Origin: Pseudo-nitzschia pungens
Taxonomy: Eukaryota; Bacillariophyta; Bacillariophyceae; Bacillariales; Bacillariaceae
DNA length: 64,000 bases
Assembly (NCBI GenBank): GCA_037355855.1
Contig: CM074760.1
Span: forward strand, 2,286,501 to 2,350,500
Direction of reading: 5' to 3'
This document shows positions 1 through 11,381 of this stretch, in pieces; the first letter of the stretch is position 1; each line of letters starts with the position of its first letter. A program made the position numbers and the translations under genes. The notes under the pieces were generated by a model. It was not told the origin of the DNA. It saw only the letters and a program-made list of their open reading frames with translations, and did not search any database.

Positions 1-2068
1 CCTCCAGCAACTCGATCTGGCGACGGTCGACGCTTCTCCGGACGGGACCGAAGAGGGAACAGAGTTGATCCTTCCGGGGAGCCACAGCAGGGACAGTCCA
101 AAACACAATCTGAAGGTTGGCGCGGGTCAATCGGTTAACGCAACGGCAACGGCAACGGCAACGGCAACCGTGACCACGAAAGCAGTCGGTGCCAAGGCAG
201 AAAGCAAACCCGAACCGGCCACCACTACCACTATCAACAACAGCAACAGCAACAGCAACAGCAACGGCAATTCCAAAGAGGAGAACCAAGAGGAAGACGA
301 GGAAGCAGAGCAAGAGGATTCCTCTCAGGGAAACAAAAACGATCTGTCCGGCGATAGCGTCAGCGTCAACGTCAACGTCAACGACGTGTCGGCCCAAACA
401 ACCTTCAGCAACGCTTCCCAATCGGAGCAGACTCCATCCGATACCGCGTTGGAGACGCAACGCGAAACCAAAGCCGATACTTCCCTCCAGGAGTCGAGGA
501 GCAATTCCAAGAACAACAGCAAGAACAAAAGTAACGTGGTCACGCGGCTCCTATCGACGGCATTTGGCCGTGCAACGGAGGAAGACAACGACAACGACAA
601 CGCCGGCACGGGAATGGAATGGGAATTGGCATAGTGGGCTCCTCCGCCGTCGACCAACTGGCGCGATTCAACGAAACAATGGAGGAGCTCCTCCCCACTG
701 CCTGCACGTCCATCCTTCTCCAGCACCAACCCCAGCGATACACAACCCGCGATGACGATTCGGCGGAAGGGTCCGGAGACGACAGCAAATCGGGTGCGGA
801 TATCTGGCAGGTGAGTTGGCTTGTTTGCTTGTTTGAAATTGTCGGCTTGCTCGTACGCTCGCTCCGGGCAAAAACGCGGAGCGCATGAATCATCCTTGGT
901 CGAATTCCATGGGATGCGTAGGGGTTCCTTCCTTGTGTGACAATACTAATATGGGGGGACCGAAACAAACAAGTTTGCTTCTGTTTTTCTCCGTCTCTTG
1001 CGCCTGGATGCGTTTCGTGTACCGGTGTGCGTTTCGTGTTCGTTGCTTCTAACTAACAACACCGTCTGGTCATTGGATTGATTGTTGTTGCTCTGCACAC
1101 TTTTTGGCAAATCTGTTGGGATTCCCTGCGTTTCACCTTGATTTCTCGAACACGACCGAAATTACCGACTCACATACATCATGCATACACCCATGCACCC
1201 GTGCACACTACGAAACACCACCCAGGATCTACTCAACGTCGGATACACCCTCATTTACCACAAGGAGACTTCCGCCGGTCCCAACAACCACCAGCAACTA
1301 AATTTATCCCTGGCCGAGTCGACAACGAAGGAGTGCGAGAACGAGAGCAAGATCGAAGAGCACGAGTCCTGGGTCGGCCGGACCGTCACTTTCTCCTCTC
1401 GTCCGGGTGTGTTCGCTGGAATGGCGAGTCCCACCCTCAATCCACCGGTACTGGAATGGAAAACGGTCGTCGGAGGAAAGTCGCAATCGGTCGAAATACA
1501 CTCCGTCCCGATCTCCAAGATCGATGCGATCGGCGCGTCACCCCGTGGCAACAGCAACAACAGTAGCTGCAGCAACAACAGCAACAACAGCAGCAGCCGT
1601 CCTGCCCGCGACGATGCCAATCCATCTCCCGGGACGACGAACCCCCAGTGGAGCGAGTGGTACAAGACCCCGCTGGCCGCGGCCCTCGGGGACGTCGTTG
1701 AGATTCGCGGCAAGCCCCGGCGGGGCAACCCCAACGATACGAGCAACGGCTCCAACGACGGGGCGGATTGCTTCTTTGCCATCACGTCCACCGACGGAAC
1801 CGTGCACCTGTTCGAATCCATCCGGGCCCGGGACTCGAGAGCCATCGTGAAGGCCATCCGGTGGGCGTCGGCCCGATGGTCGCGCCTGGTGATCGAGGGA
1901 GATGCGACTTGCCTGTTGGCGGAGTTTTACAACGATTCGTCGCCAACGCGAGAAGGCGAGTGCGGGGCGGGGTCCGGGTCCGGGTTCGAGTCCCGCGCTC
2001 TCTCTCCGACCGAGGCCATGAATCGCCTCTCGCACGCCTTTCTCGATGACGTGACGGGGGCCTCCTAG
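1..2068 (+). CDS. Low-complexity protein with PH-like C-terminal region, 5' end outside window
   Basis: The reading frame is already open at base 2, so the gene starts upstream of the window. Exon A (to 810) encodes Thr/Ala and Asn/Ser dipeptide runs and an acidic stretch. A consensus GTGAGT donor follows base 810, and exon B starts at 1226 after CCCAG and runs to the stop at 2068. The spliced join reads ..GADIWQ-DLLNVGYTLIY.., phase 0, intron 415 bp. The C-terminal 150 residues (DVVEIRGK, CFFAITSTDGTVHLFES, RWSRLVIEGD) look like a PH-type beta sandwich ending in a helix; this is my reading of the pattern, not an identified family. There is a frame break: the first frame stops at 634, while the frame that reaches the splice site is open only from 535. 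One missing base, or two extra, in the GGAATGGAATGGG tract near 611-623 would reconcile them. Function unknown. Confidence 0.6.
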
Positions 2069-2894
2069 TCCCGCGGATTGTGGTTCCGGCGCACCCGGCA
2101 CGAGCAGGCGGGATGGCGTTCCCCACAGAAATAGCGGCAATCGCACTCCGCAACGAAAGGGATCGGTAGAGGCACGCGTTAGCGACCGCGGTTTTGCACA
2201 CTCTGGCGCTTTGCGTGTGGTGAATGATCCGAAAGAATATATCTCTGGATCTCTTCGTGATGATTGTCCGTAAAAGTAGTATTGGTTGGTATAATATTAT
2301 TGAAATTCGTAGTAGTAAATAAAGAACACCGCATGGAATTTTTGACTCAAGGTATCAACCATGGTGAATGAAAGAACAAGACGGTGGTGACCTGTCGCAT
2401 CGTCGGTGAAAACGCGCAATCAAGCACTCAAACTACTTCGCATGATAATATTATGTGATTGATTGAAACTCCCGGACCGGATGGCACGATCGGGAACAAC
2501 GTTTGAATATATCCGTGTAGCACAACATCGGTCCCCAGCATCAGCGCTGCTGCTGGAGGCAAGTCGTTCGTCGTTCCTTCTTGCGAGAGACATGTTCGAG
2601 CAACGAGATGAAGCGATTGATTTTGATTGATTGATTGAGATGGATGATTCGATCGCTGTGCGGATCCCGAGGAAGACTCATGGGACACGATCGTTAGTTG
2701 GTGTATTGTACTACTGCTAGCATTATTTGCTTCGTTTTGCTTATTCCGTGGACTTCCTTGCTGCTGTTGGGTGTTGGTGTGCGAGTTATTTCTATTCCAC
2801 TCGCTTTCTTCGGCTTTGTTACGTGTGTTTTTATCTACTACGTACTATTGTATTTTTTTCAATTCAAAATGCTGTATTTCTTGGATTTCTGAAT
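2069..2894. other. Intergenic, 3' flank of first gene
   Basis: No gene is seen. An AATAAA hexamer at 2318-2323, about 250 bp after the stop, could serve as a polyadenylation signal. The rest is AT-rich with scattered TTGATTGA repeats near 2610-2640. Confidence 0.4.
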
Positions 2895-3894
2895 GCAGAC
2901 CCGGGGTATGGCATGTTTGTTTTTCTGCACTCCCAACAGATCTGGATCTTCGTTTAGTAGTACTGTATTTGTTCTCCTGCACTCACGAAAGACCGCGATC
3001 ATTGTGCATTTGCTTCCCACACCAACAGGAGACTGGGATCACGCCCAAAAGACCGGGATCATTGTCTATTATTTGTTGATTCCGTGCATTGGCGAAAGAC
3101 CGGCATCATCATGTATTTGGTTCCCTGTATTCCCGACAGACCGGGATAAACATGCATTTGGTTCTCTGCATGACCAAAAGACCAGGATCATCGTGTATTT
3201 GGTTCTCTGTTATGTCCGAAAGACCAGGATCATCGTGTACTTGTTCGTGTGCACGCACGAAAGAGCGGGATCATCGTGTGTTTGGTTGCCTGCACGCTCT
3301 GAAGATCAGGATCATCGTGTTCACTCGCAAAAGACAGGGCGCGTCGTGCAGTTGTTTTACTAATCTGCACGGATGAAAGAGTGGGATCATCGTTTGCCTG
3401 TTTCTGTGAACGCCAGGAAGACCGGGATCATCATGGTCAGAGCGCGTCGTGTATTTGGTTCCCTGCGCTCGCGAGGTACCGGGATCATGGATCATCGTCC
3501 ATTCACGAAAGCCGACGATCTCCACGCCCTTGTTTGTTTGTTTGTTTGTTTCCACGCACTCGAGAGAGACCGCCACCACCATGTATTATTTGGTTCCGTG
3601 GAGTCCCAAAAGACGGGGAAATCGTGCTTTTGCTTCTCTGCACTCGCAAACGACCGGGATCATCACGTTTTCGGTTATCTGTATGGCCGAAAGACAGATG
3701 GCATCGTCTCCTGTATTCGATCGTCACGAAAGACCGGGATCATCGCGTATTTGTTTCCATGCACTCTCGAAAGACCGGGATCATCATGTTTTTAGTTCCC
3801 TACACTCACGAAAGACCGGGGTTCTCATTCTTTCGTTTCTCCGAACTAAGATTACCGGGATCTCTCCTCACAAAAGACCGGGAATCATCATAAT
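2895..3894. repeat. Degenerate minisatellite, about 40-45 bp unit, roughly 22 copies
   Basis: A kilobase of diverged tandem repeats. The core of each unit is GAAAGACCGGGATCATCG followed by a TGTATTTGGTTCC-type arm and a CTGCACTC-type arm. The core recurs near 3181, 3226, 3266, 3305, 3380, 3420, 3477, 3653, 3733 and 3773. Spacing varies from about 38 to 57 bp. All three forward frames stay open for 100-170 codons because unit length is irregular and stops are rare, so those frames are not evidence of coding. The array ends immediately beside the inverted-repeat element at 3899. Confidence 0.85.
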
Positions 3895-3898
3895 ATTA

Positions 3899-4538
3899 TT
3901 ATCGTTTAGCTGCGGCGGGGTTCTAAAACTGCAGATATGCGCATTTTTTTTTTGGAGTAATCATAACTTCTAAAGTATAGATCCAATAGCAACAAGTAAT
4001 GGCTTGTTAGAAAGCCCTCACTCTCCTCTTTCCATAGGTATATGGTTCTATAGACTTCAGAGGTGCTCTTGTTGTTGCAAATACTCACTGAAGTTGACAC
4101 ATGTAATTTTGGCACATGCGCATATGCGCATTTTTAGAACCACTTTAGAACCACACGCATTTACTAGTAATGACTAATTCGATTCAAGTTTTATGTTGGC
4201 CCATCGCATTTTTAGGACCACACGCATTTACTAGTAATGACTAATTTGATTCAAATTTTACGTTCAACAATTTTAGTGAGGTTTACCGGTGATGACTACT
4301 TTGATTCAATGAGTCGGGTTCTCTTTTTTCTCCGAAGGAACGTCTTTCCAAAATTGAGTAAAATTTGACTAGTAGGATCAGTATTCAATCAAAAATGAAC
4401 TGATGTTTGACTAAATTGAGTAAAATAAGACTCATCAGATTAACATTAAAATGATATTTGACTAATACGATCAGGAATAAAAGATGGTCCTAAAACTACT
4501 GGTCATCAGTAGTTTTTTCCGCCGCAGCTAAACGATAA
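3899..4538. mobile_element. MITE-like element with 20-bp perfect terminal inverted repeats
   Basis: The left end (3899-3918) reads TTATCGTTTAGCTGCGGCGG and the right end (4519-4538) is its exact reverse complement. The 640-bp interior is AT-rich, contains no credible coding region, and carries an internal direct repeat of about 55 bp (4127-4191 and 4206-4260, sharing ACGCATTTACTAGTAATGAC). Both the TIRs and the lack of coding capacity fit a non-autonomous DNA transposon. A target-site duplication is not clear: TTA is possible on the left but is not cleanly matched on the right. No transposase is present in this window. Confidence 0.75.
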
Positions 4539-5129
4539 CCTTACCGGTACACGTACGTGTACAAGAGAGTGGACCGGGAAAAAAGAAGTTTCGATTTCTC
4601 GGCGACACGGAATAATATTATGTACGAAGTATTGTGAAGCTGTACCGTACGTGTAACGTATTACTATTGATGATTTTTTTATTATTATTTTCAAGCATCA
4701 TGTTTTCCCGTGTGCGATATCTAGAGAATTTCCCCATCTTTGTTTTTCGTCAGGAAATTAATACTAGTAATATTAGTGGTTCGGTACACTTCATTTTTTG
4801 TCGCATCTACGTTCGCATCGCTCGCTTGCAAGATGGTGGCAGATGGTGGCAGATGTTGGCAGATGTTGACAAATACTCCGAAGTAATTAATTCATAATAA
4901 CAATAATGTTGGCAGATCTTGTCAGTTGTCACTAGCTCAACATCTCTTAAAGACAAAGACCCTATCCAATCATCACGGAATGCTGTTGTTGAGAACAACA
5001 TCATCCTATTTCGGGAATCAGTCAATTTCCCAATTGTTCCATTAAGCCGATTGCTCCTTCTTCCCAACTGAGAGGTCGAAAGAGACCTACTACTCACCGA
5101 CAGACAACGAGATCGCCACATCACTCACA
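4539..5129. other. Intergenic, upstream of the DUF3237 gene
   Basis: No gene is seen. The stretch begins with ACGTACGTGTAC/TACCGGTAC words typical of intergenic DNA in this window. A short tandem GGTGGCAGAT repeat lies near 4833-4868. Confidence 0.35.
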
Positions 5130-5579
5130 ATGGAGCCACCAGCCGAAAAACCTACACTCAAATTCCTCTATCAATTGGAAATTGGAGTTGACGCCCCGTT
5201 ACTTGTGCCAAACGGCCCAAAAGGATCCAGATTCATATTCCCCATCGTAAGCGGAAAATTCACGGGAGCGGATCCTGACTTCCGTGGGACGATCGAAGCG
5301 CCGAGCGCGGATTTCGCCATTTTACACGGTGACGGATCGGGATATGTTACCCTAAAGGTGAAAATTCTTATGAAACTTCATGACGGCGGGATTCTTCTGG
5401 GCATCGCCGAAGGGAGGTCGGAACGGGACGCCGACAATCCGAGCAATTCAAAAATACACATTTTTATCCACTTTGAAACGGGAGTCGAGCGCTTCAAGTG
5501 GTTGAACAGTCAAGTTCTCGTAGGCTATGGCAAGAAGGAAGGTCAATCTATTACCATTGATTATTACCAGGTTGTCTGA
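5130..5579 (+). CDS. DUF3237 (UPF0311) family protein
   Basis: A single-exon 149-residue protein, close to the usual family length of about 150. It matches the DUF3237 layout: an N-terminal beta strand with PxLKFLYQLEIGVDAPL, then the glycine-rich RFIFPIVSGKFTG segment, an ADFAILHGDGSGYVTLKVK strand with the dihydroxy-type DG pair, a DGGILLGIAEGRS turn, and the C-terminal FETGVERFKWLNSQVLVGYG block, where the WLN..V.VG pattern is characteristic. The family forms a lipocalin-like beta barrel of unknown biochemical role. It is common in bacteria and fungi, so a patchy distribution or old transfer is possible. No signal peptide is visible, so it is probably cytosolic. The ATG at 5130 is the first in frame and gives a full-length domain. 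Confidence 0.8.
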   Translation: MEPPAEKPTLKFLYQLEIGVDAPLLVPNGPKGSRFIFPIVSGKFTGADPDFRGTIEAPSADFAILHGDGSGYVTLKVKILMKLHDGGILLGIAEGRSERDADNPSNSKIHIFIHFETGVERFKWLNSQVLVGYGKKEGQSITIDYYQVV

Positions 5580-6190
5580 AGAAGAGACAGGTGCGAAGCT
5601 ACGCAAAAATTGTACAAAAAATCAAACTTTGTGAGAGGTATGCGCGAGTCTCTAGATTGTTGATTTACGAATTCGATGTAGCAAGTTCAAAGATTTACTA
5701 GGAAATCTAATTATTTGTAAACGGATGGATTGAAATTTGAATTTTGCAGCCTTTAAGATCATGCTGGGTTTGGTAGCTCGTGAGAACGTAAATTTGCAAA
5801 AATTAAATACGAAGTACGGTAGATTGCTTGAGTGCTCTCGGAAACTCTGTGCTACAAAGGAATACCGGTAGAAATGCACGGAACGACGAAAAAATCCCCG
5901 AGCAGTAGTAATTGCAGTTTTCGCCCTCTGTCTCGGCGAGTACACCATCAATGCCAGTGGGATGAGTACAAATACCTTCTTGTCCATTGTATCAAGTGTT
6001 CACAGACCCCGTTGTTGCGTCAATAGCGAAGTTATTGAAGCCATCGCAATAGAGTCGTACCACCGTACCAGTACTCGTGCGTCGCAAAGAATTGTATGAA
6101 AAATCCTTTACTAAAAAATCGGAGTACCAGGTACTCGTAGCGCCGGTCTAACCTACCTGTCCGCTGAAACAGAGGCAAATTGGAAAAAAC
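5580..6190. other. Intergenic
   Basis: AT-rich spacer between two plus-strand genes. Only short ACCAGTACTCGT/TACCAGGTACTCG words are seen near 6067-6140. Confidence 0.35.
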
Positions 6191-8041
6191 ATGACGACCT
6201 CAAGGCTGACTCGCAGAGTGCTTTTGGTCGTTGTTTTCGCGGTGTGCTATTTGTGTATCATTAATGTTCTACACATAGAAAGGGCTCTTTCGAATATTGA
6301 CTACAGCAGAATCGAGAGTCATTTAAACTATCCTCATTTCACGAAGAACGTTGAACCGTTTTCTCCAACAGAAACAGGACCGTTTACACGTAGTCAACAC
6401 GAGAACAGCAGGAATAAAGGATATGCACCCGAATCACAGAGAGGGCAACGGCACTGGCACGACCTTGCCGAAGAGTCGACTGCGGAAGTCACGTACTTCG
6501 ACCTGAGAGAGAAAATTGAATCGCTGGTTCGAAACGAAACATGGACTTTCAAAACCTCCTACCAGCAATCAACGATCGTCGACGGTGACGGCAACAAGAT
6601 AGAAGAAGAATCACCTTCCTCGAATAGCACCAAACTGGTGTGTCGCGAAACGTGCTGTGTGCAACGCGTTTGGATCAGTCTGAACCAAGACGATAGAAAG
6701 TTGTTGAATTGGAGGAACGACGCACTGGAGCTGGCGGATGTGATGATCCAACAATTCGACAACAAAGATGCTTCGTTTCATGCTACCAACCTGTATTCGG
6801 AAGATTTGATCCCATGCTTTGTTCCAAATACCATAATCTCTGTGGACAATTTCGACAAGTCCATCAAGTACTTTTGGCAGCAGGTCCGGCCAAGAATCGG
6901 GGTACCCTTTTTGTTGGTGACGGGAGGATCGGATAACGATTCTCCGTTTTTGGACAAGGGACGGAATCCGAGGATACCCCAATACATTGCCGATCCCTTG
7001 CTGCTCAAATGGTACGGCATGAATCCTCGAACAAAAGGTTTGAAGTGGAAAAAAGAAAAGGATCGACAGAGATTCCGCAGGTACAAACACTCTAAATTTC
7101 GTCCCATGTTGTCGGGTTTGAGTTACCTCCATCCTCAAGAGCGCTACCTGTCAACCTATCTCGCATTGACGAACTACACCAACCCGTTTTCGAAACATCT
7201 CATGGAAAAGAGATTCGCAATGTCGTCTCAGCAGACCGAAAACGCGATCGATTTTGACCGAGATGTTTTTGTTCATTTTGGAAGGAAGAAGAATCCTTTT
7301 CGACAATTACTATGGAATGTTCTCTGTCCCAATACAACGACCGATACCACTTCATGCGGCGTTGATACAAATCACAAACATCTCCATGAAATGTATGCAG
7401 ACATGACCATGAAAGGAAGAGGGATGGTTCGTCGGTACAAGTTTGGAATTAGTCCGCCTGGAAAGGGCTACGATTGCTATCGCCATTATGAAATGTGGTA
7501 TTTAGGAATGATTCCGGTCATCTGGGATCGAGCTCCGGAAAGCTATGATCTATACAAAAACCTGCCGGTGCTACAATTGAACAAGCATCAAAAAGAAACA
7601 TTAAAGAACAGGCAGGATTTTGCCAATGCGATCCAGCACTATGTGCAAAGTACTGAATTCTACAATGCTATGTCGGACGGAACCTTCGAACGAGGATGGA
7701 ACCAACTCTTCCTCAGGTCGAAGCGTCGAGCAATATTGGACGACTCTGACCGGAAAATCTTGGTCGATAAGAGCGGAAACGAATTTTATCCGGCGTACCG
7801 ATACTTCCTAAGGGAAGTCGCGGCCACCGAAGGCCCCGATATGACTACTATGCATGCTTTTGTGAAGGCTAATGAGCGTTCACTTTACTGTCATTATGCA
7901 GACGACACTTGTGCTGTTCGCGATGGCGATGGTGCGGATCGTTCCGTGGAGTGGGTGGATGATCCCAATCACGAATACAACGTCGTAGATCAAGAGTGGA
8001 TTAACGAATGGGAAGGCATCAGTGGGGCAAACTTTGAGTGA
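6191..8041 (+). CDS. Exostosin-like type II membrane glycosyltransferase
   Basis: A 616-residue single-exon protein. Residues about 8-27 (RVLLVVVFAVCYLCIINVL) form one hydrophobic segment after a short basic tail, giving a type II Golgi/ER anchor and a lumenal body. Around residues 415-447 is YKFGISPPGKGYDCYRHYEMWYLGMIPVI, split by function as a glycine-rich turn, a charged helix and the GMIPVIWD strand. This corresponds to the sugar-nucleotide binding end of exostosin/GT47-like enzymes (G..S.R.YE...LG.IPV). Two Cys clusters (CRETCCVQR near 150; CPNTTTDTTSC near 380) could form disulfides. Likely role: adding sugars to secreted glycoproteins or cell-wall polysaccharide; substrate unknown. Related to GT47 by motif only, so other GT-B families remain possible. 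Confidence 0.65.
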   Translation: MTTSRLTRRVLLVVVFAVCYLCIINVLHIERALSNIDYSRIESHLNYPHFTKNVEPFSPTETGPFTRSQHENSRNKGYAPESQRGQRHWHDLAEESTAEVTYFDLREKIESLVRNETWTFKTSYQQSTIVDGDGNKIEEESPSSNSTKLVCRETCCVQRVWISLNQDDRKLLNWRNDALELADVMIQQFDNKDASFHATNLYSEDLIPCFVPNTIISVDNFDKSIKYFWQQVRPRIGVPFLLVTGGSDNDSPFLDKGRNPRIPQYIADPLLLKWYGMNPRTKGLKWKKEKDRQRFRRYKHSKFRPMLSGLSYLHPQERYLSTYLALTNYTNPFSKHLMEKRFAMSSQQTENAIDFDRDVFVHFGRKKNPFRQLLWNVLCPNTTTDTTSCGVDTNHKHLHEMYADMTMKGRGMVRRYKFGISPPGKGYDCYRHYEMWYLGMIPVIWDRAPESYDLYKNLPVLQLNKHQKETLKNRQDFANAIQHYVQSTEFYNAMSDGTFERGWNQLFLRSKRRAILDDSDRKILVDKSGNEFYPAYRYFLREVAATEGPDMTTMHAFVKANERSLYCHYADDTCAVRDGDGADRSVEWVDDPNHEYNVVDQEWINEWEGISGANFE

Positions 8042-8626
8042 ACGACAATCATCACCACGTAGAATGGAGTTGATACATAGTCTTGAATCCAAGGTTGGTT
8101 GCATTCCATCACGGTTGGCTAATTAGTTTTTCACTACAGTCTTCAGTGAAACCACAAGAGACCAGATTGCATGATAAAAAACACACTCTGCTCTAGATGG
8201 ATCTAGTCGACTCAATGATTCGAGTTGCCTATTTCTCGATTGTTCAATGGTTCGGTTCGAGCAGTTCACGATTCGGATGATCCTTGAGCTGCACTATGCA
8301 CGAGGTTGCAACTCAAAATTAGAGATTCCTTTGCAGAGTATTGTGCCTCTCAAGGCCAACTCAAATGGTACGACTGTCTTCAAATTGGGGTGCGTAGTGG
8401 GTGCAAGCTGAAGTAACAAGGGAGGAGACAGATCTCAACAGGTCGACATGGTTCTCATATGCAACCCATAGCTTGTGTCAATCGTGATACTATTGGTGTA
8501 TTTTAGGGGTTTTACAAATTAATTTGTTCACCGACTTGGGCACACTGTAGTTCGCTATCTAATCGGTTTCCCAATCAAATGGACTTAAAAAATGGTGCCA
8601 ATAAGATTAATCCCCCTTCACTCCTC
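8042..8626. other. Intergenic between convergent genes
   Basis: This is the 3' side of both neighbours. I see no gene, repeat or strong hairpin here. Confidence 0.35.
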
Positions 8627-11381
8627 TTACATGCTACCAAGCCCCATTCTCATTTTCATGAATTGATTGTGATGAACCAATTCATCTTCATATTTCAATG
8701 GTTTTTGTGCCGTATATACTCTATTCAAGTCCGGTTGGTAAGTGCTTTCGTACAACAGCGATGCTTCCGTAGAATCATCATCTGTACAATACGAATACGA
8801 CGGGTTCATCTGTTGTAAATCCTTAGCAAGTCTTGAAAGCCTGCGTCGGATTTCCTTTTCTCCTACATCCTCCCCCCGATTGTAGAAGAGTTTCGTTCCG
8901 CTCGTTCCCAACCTCTCAGAAGCGCTCTTTTTCATGATCGGCGCCGACTTCACGGATAACGAGGACCGTGTTTGCGCATTTTGTAGTTCGATCCGCGTAC
9001 AAGAAGGTTCAATTTTTACGTCGAGATCTTGACTTTGTTTTGCCATAACAGTAGGCTTTAAAGATTCCGTGGAATCGACATGTTGGTAGTGTTTCGAGGC
9101 ATCGTCGTAGCCGGCTTTTATTGTTCGCTTCCTGAATGCTGCCGGTTGAGAAGCGGTCAATTCATACGGTGTAGACAGTGACATACGCGATGATCCACTG
9201 GAAACGCTCGAACCATTTTTCTTCTGCATGATGCTGCACCTCTCCTGGACACGATTTGAAGAGGTGGTACTTTGATTCAATTCCTCATCCCTTATCTTCT
9301 TGTCTCGCAGTGTCAGATATTGTTGGATAAGATCCTTCCGACCAGCTGGAGTTATAGACAACGGATTTTGTAACTCTGCTCGACGCGATTCCGTCCTTGG
9401 AGATGGAGTTACGGGAATCGCAACTTGTCTTCCTTGCTTTGTATCTACTCTTGAATCCGATCTTGGTGCTCCTAATTTTGTGACGTTTTGAAAGATATCG
9501 TCATCCTCTGAATCGTCTCTGCCACTAGGGCTCAACAGCAAGTTTCTGGAAGCTTCATTTGTGACAGCACGAATTCCTCGCTTGCCCATGTTTCGCCTTT
9601 TTGGACGCGCAGCTGGTGATTTTTCGACCAAATTCACCCCCGTTCTAGATTCCTTGGGAAAGAAGCTGCCATTTCTCACATTCTCGTCGTTGTGGCCAAA
9701 TGATCCAGACATTTGTGGATCGGGGTAGCTTTTGGTCTGAAAGTATCCCCCGGATTGACGTCGCGAGAATTCAACACATATTCTGGGTTCGTACTTTTCG
9801 CAGTGTGTTTCAGACGATGAACGTGGAATCGATCGGTCCGAAGATTTGATTGCCACCTTCTCAACTTCGTTTCGTTTCAGAGGTTGCGACTCGATTCCTT
9901 CGAGTTGACTGCCTAGCGATGATAAAATATCGTCCTCGGCAACTCCGATCACATTGTCGATGAAATGGTCCTCAGATTTACTATCCTGAGCCTTAGTCGA
10001 CGATGATTCCATAGTGTTTTGCCAACCCTTCACCTTTCAAATACTTCGAAGTTAGTCGTTTTAGCGTGCGCGGTAGAGACCGAGATCGTCGTTTGGCATC
10101 CCCATTGCGCCTGGAATCCGAAGCGCTCTTGCTTCTTTGGCGAGGTGCGTACGACAGTTTTCGTTCTGTATCATTCAACAGATTCTCTTCCTCTTCCCCG
10201 TAGACGACTTCCACATTTTGAAGATGATCCGGCACGATTCGATTTGTTCTCCCGCGCGGCTTCTTCGCAGAACAGATCGTCTCGGCTCTCTGCCCTGACG
10301 GCTCGGCAGGAACCTTGGACTTGGCTCTACCAAATCTGATGCCATCTGGGTCGGAAGTTAGAACGATTTCATAGCCTGGAGTATCGCTGTGAACCTCATA
10401 AATGTTTGATTTTGATGACGAGCGCTGTATGGTCGACAGATTTTCTTTCAAAGGAGAACCCAAGCGTATTCCAGTGGGTTCGGGCGCCAGGGTACGTAAA
10501 GGACGGTGACTGGTTGGACGATAACGAACGACATCCTCCGACTTGGTAATGCCTTCCGTAGTGGTCCTTATGACGTGATTTCCACAGGTCTCATCATCGG
10601 GCCATTGGGCTGAGCTATCAAGGACGTTTTCATTGACATTAGGAGAGATGTATTGGTTGACCGGAAGAGATACGTTTTCTCTGACCGGAAGAGATACGTT
10701 TTCTCTGACCGGAAGAGATACGTTTTCTCTGACCGGAAGAGATACATTTTCTCTGACCGGAGGGGCGTTTTCCCTGTCCGGAGAGACGTATGGAAGTGGA
10801 ACTTGTTTATTCACAAACTCCGAGTTTCGTGTGAGGCCACTGATCACACTCTGTATATCATATTCTTCTGTGACCTCCACTCGGTCAGAGGCACTTTTGC
10901 GAGACTTTCTCCTCGAGAACTTTTGCTGCAACTGACTCGTCAACCCCGAAGTGCAAGACGTTGTTGCCATACTGACATGCCTATCATCCTTATCCCCATA
11001 CTTGTTGGAAACATCGGCTAGAGCCCGTCGCTTTCCAGTTCGCTGGTTCGTCTCGTACGATGCATTCTTCGCGTCCGCTTTTGATCCGAGGAATTTCTTG
11101 AGCAACATACTTTCGGTGGACCTTTCGAAATTCCAAGGATCTCTTGGTGTCTGGTGATAATCCTCCCAGTATTCTCCCGCCAAACGTCCACAAACTATCT
11201 CAACGACAATCGATGGTCGGTCGACGACAGTGGATTGGAGACCACTTAATTTTTTTGTTCCTATATCAATTCTGCAACACGTAGAAAAACGCCTGATCCG
11301 GATTGCCCGAACGAAACAATAACGATCCGAACTGGCTTGCACCGGTGTGAAACGACAAGACCAATCTTGCTTGACCCTCAA
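8627..11381 (-). CDS. Disordered basic/Ser-rich protein with tandem octapeptide repeat; one frame break
   Basis: Two long minus-strand frames abut. The upstream one (11381 to a stop at 9993) ends ..LTSKYLKGEGLAKHY. The downstream one is open from 10033 and ends at 8627. The downstream frame is reached by skipping one base within 9993-10033. No GT-AG intron of suitable length fits, so one gene of about 900 residues with an extra base is the simplest reading; two overlapping genes are the alternative. The protein is rich in Ser, Arg, Glu and Asn and has no membrane segment. Near the middle are four tandem VRENVSLP repeats. The C-terminus (RRLSRLAKDLQQMNPSYSY) may form a short helix. I do not recognise a family; a cytoskeletal or scaffold role would be a guess. 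Confidence 0.6.
10659..10778 (-). repeat. 24-bp coding minisatellite (VRENVSLP)
   Basis: Four near-identical 24-bp units start at 10659, 10683, 10707 and 10731, followed by a shorter, diverged fifth. The first three are identical (GACCGGAAGAGATACGTTTT plus CTCT). Read on the minus strand they encode VRENVSLP. The near identity implies recent expansion inside the gene. Confidence 0.9.

Noticed and set aside
2893..3893. Several forward frames of 95-174 codons
   Set aside because: They lie within the minisatellite in all frames; openness follows from the repeat, with no domain or conserved pattern.
9993..10200. A normal intron explaining the frame change in the minus-strand repeat protein
   Set aside because: All GT-AG pairs tested gave lengths of the wrong phase, and the region reads as coding throughout.
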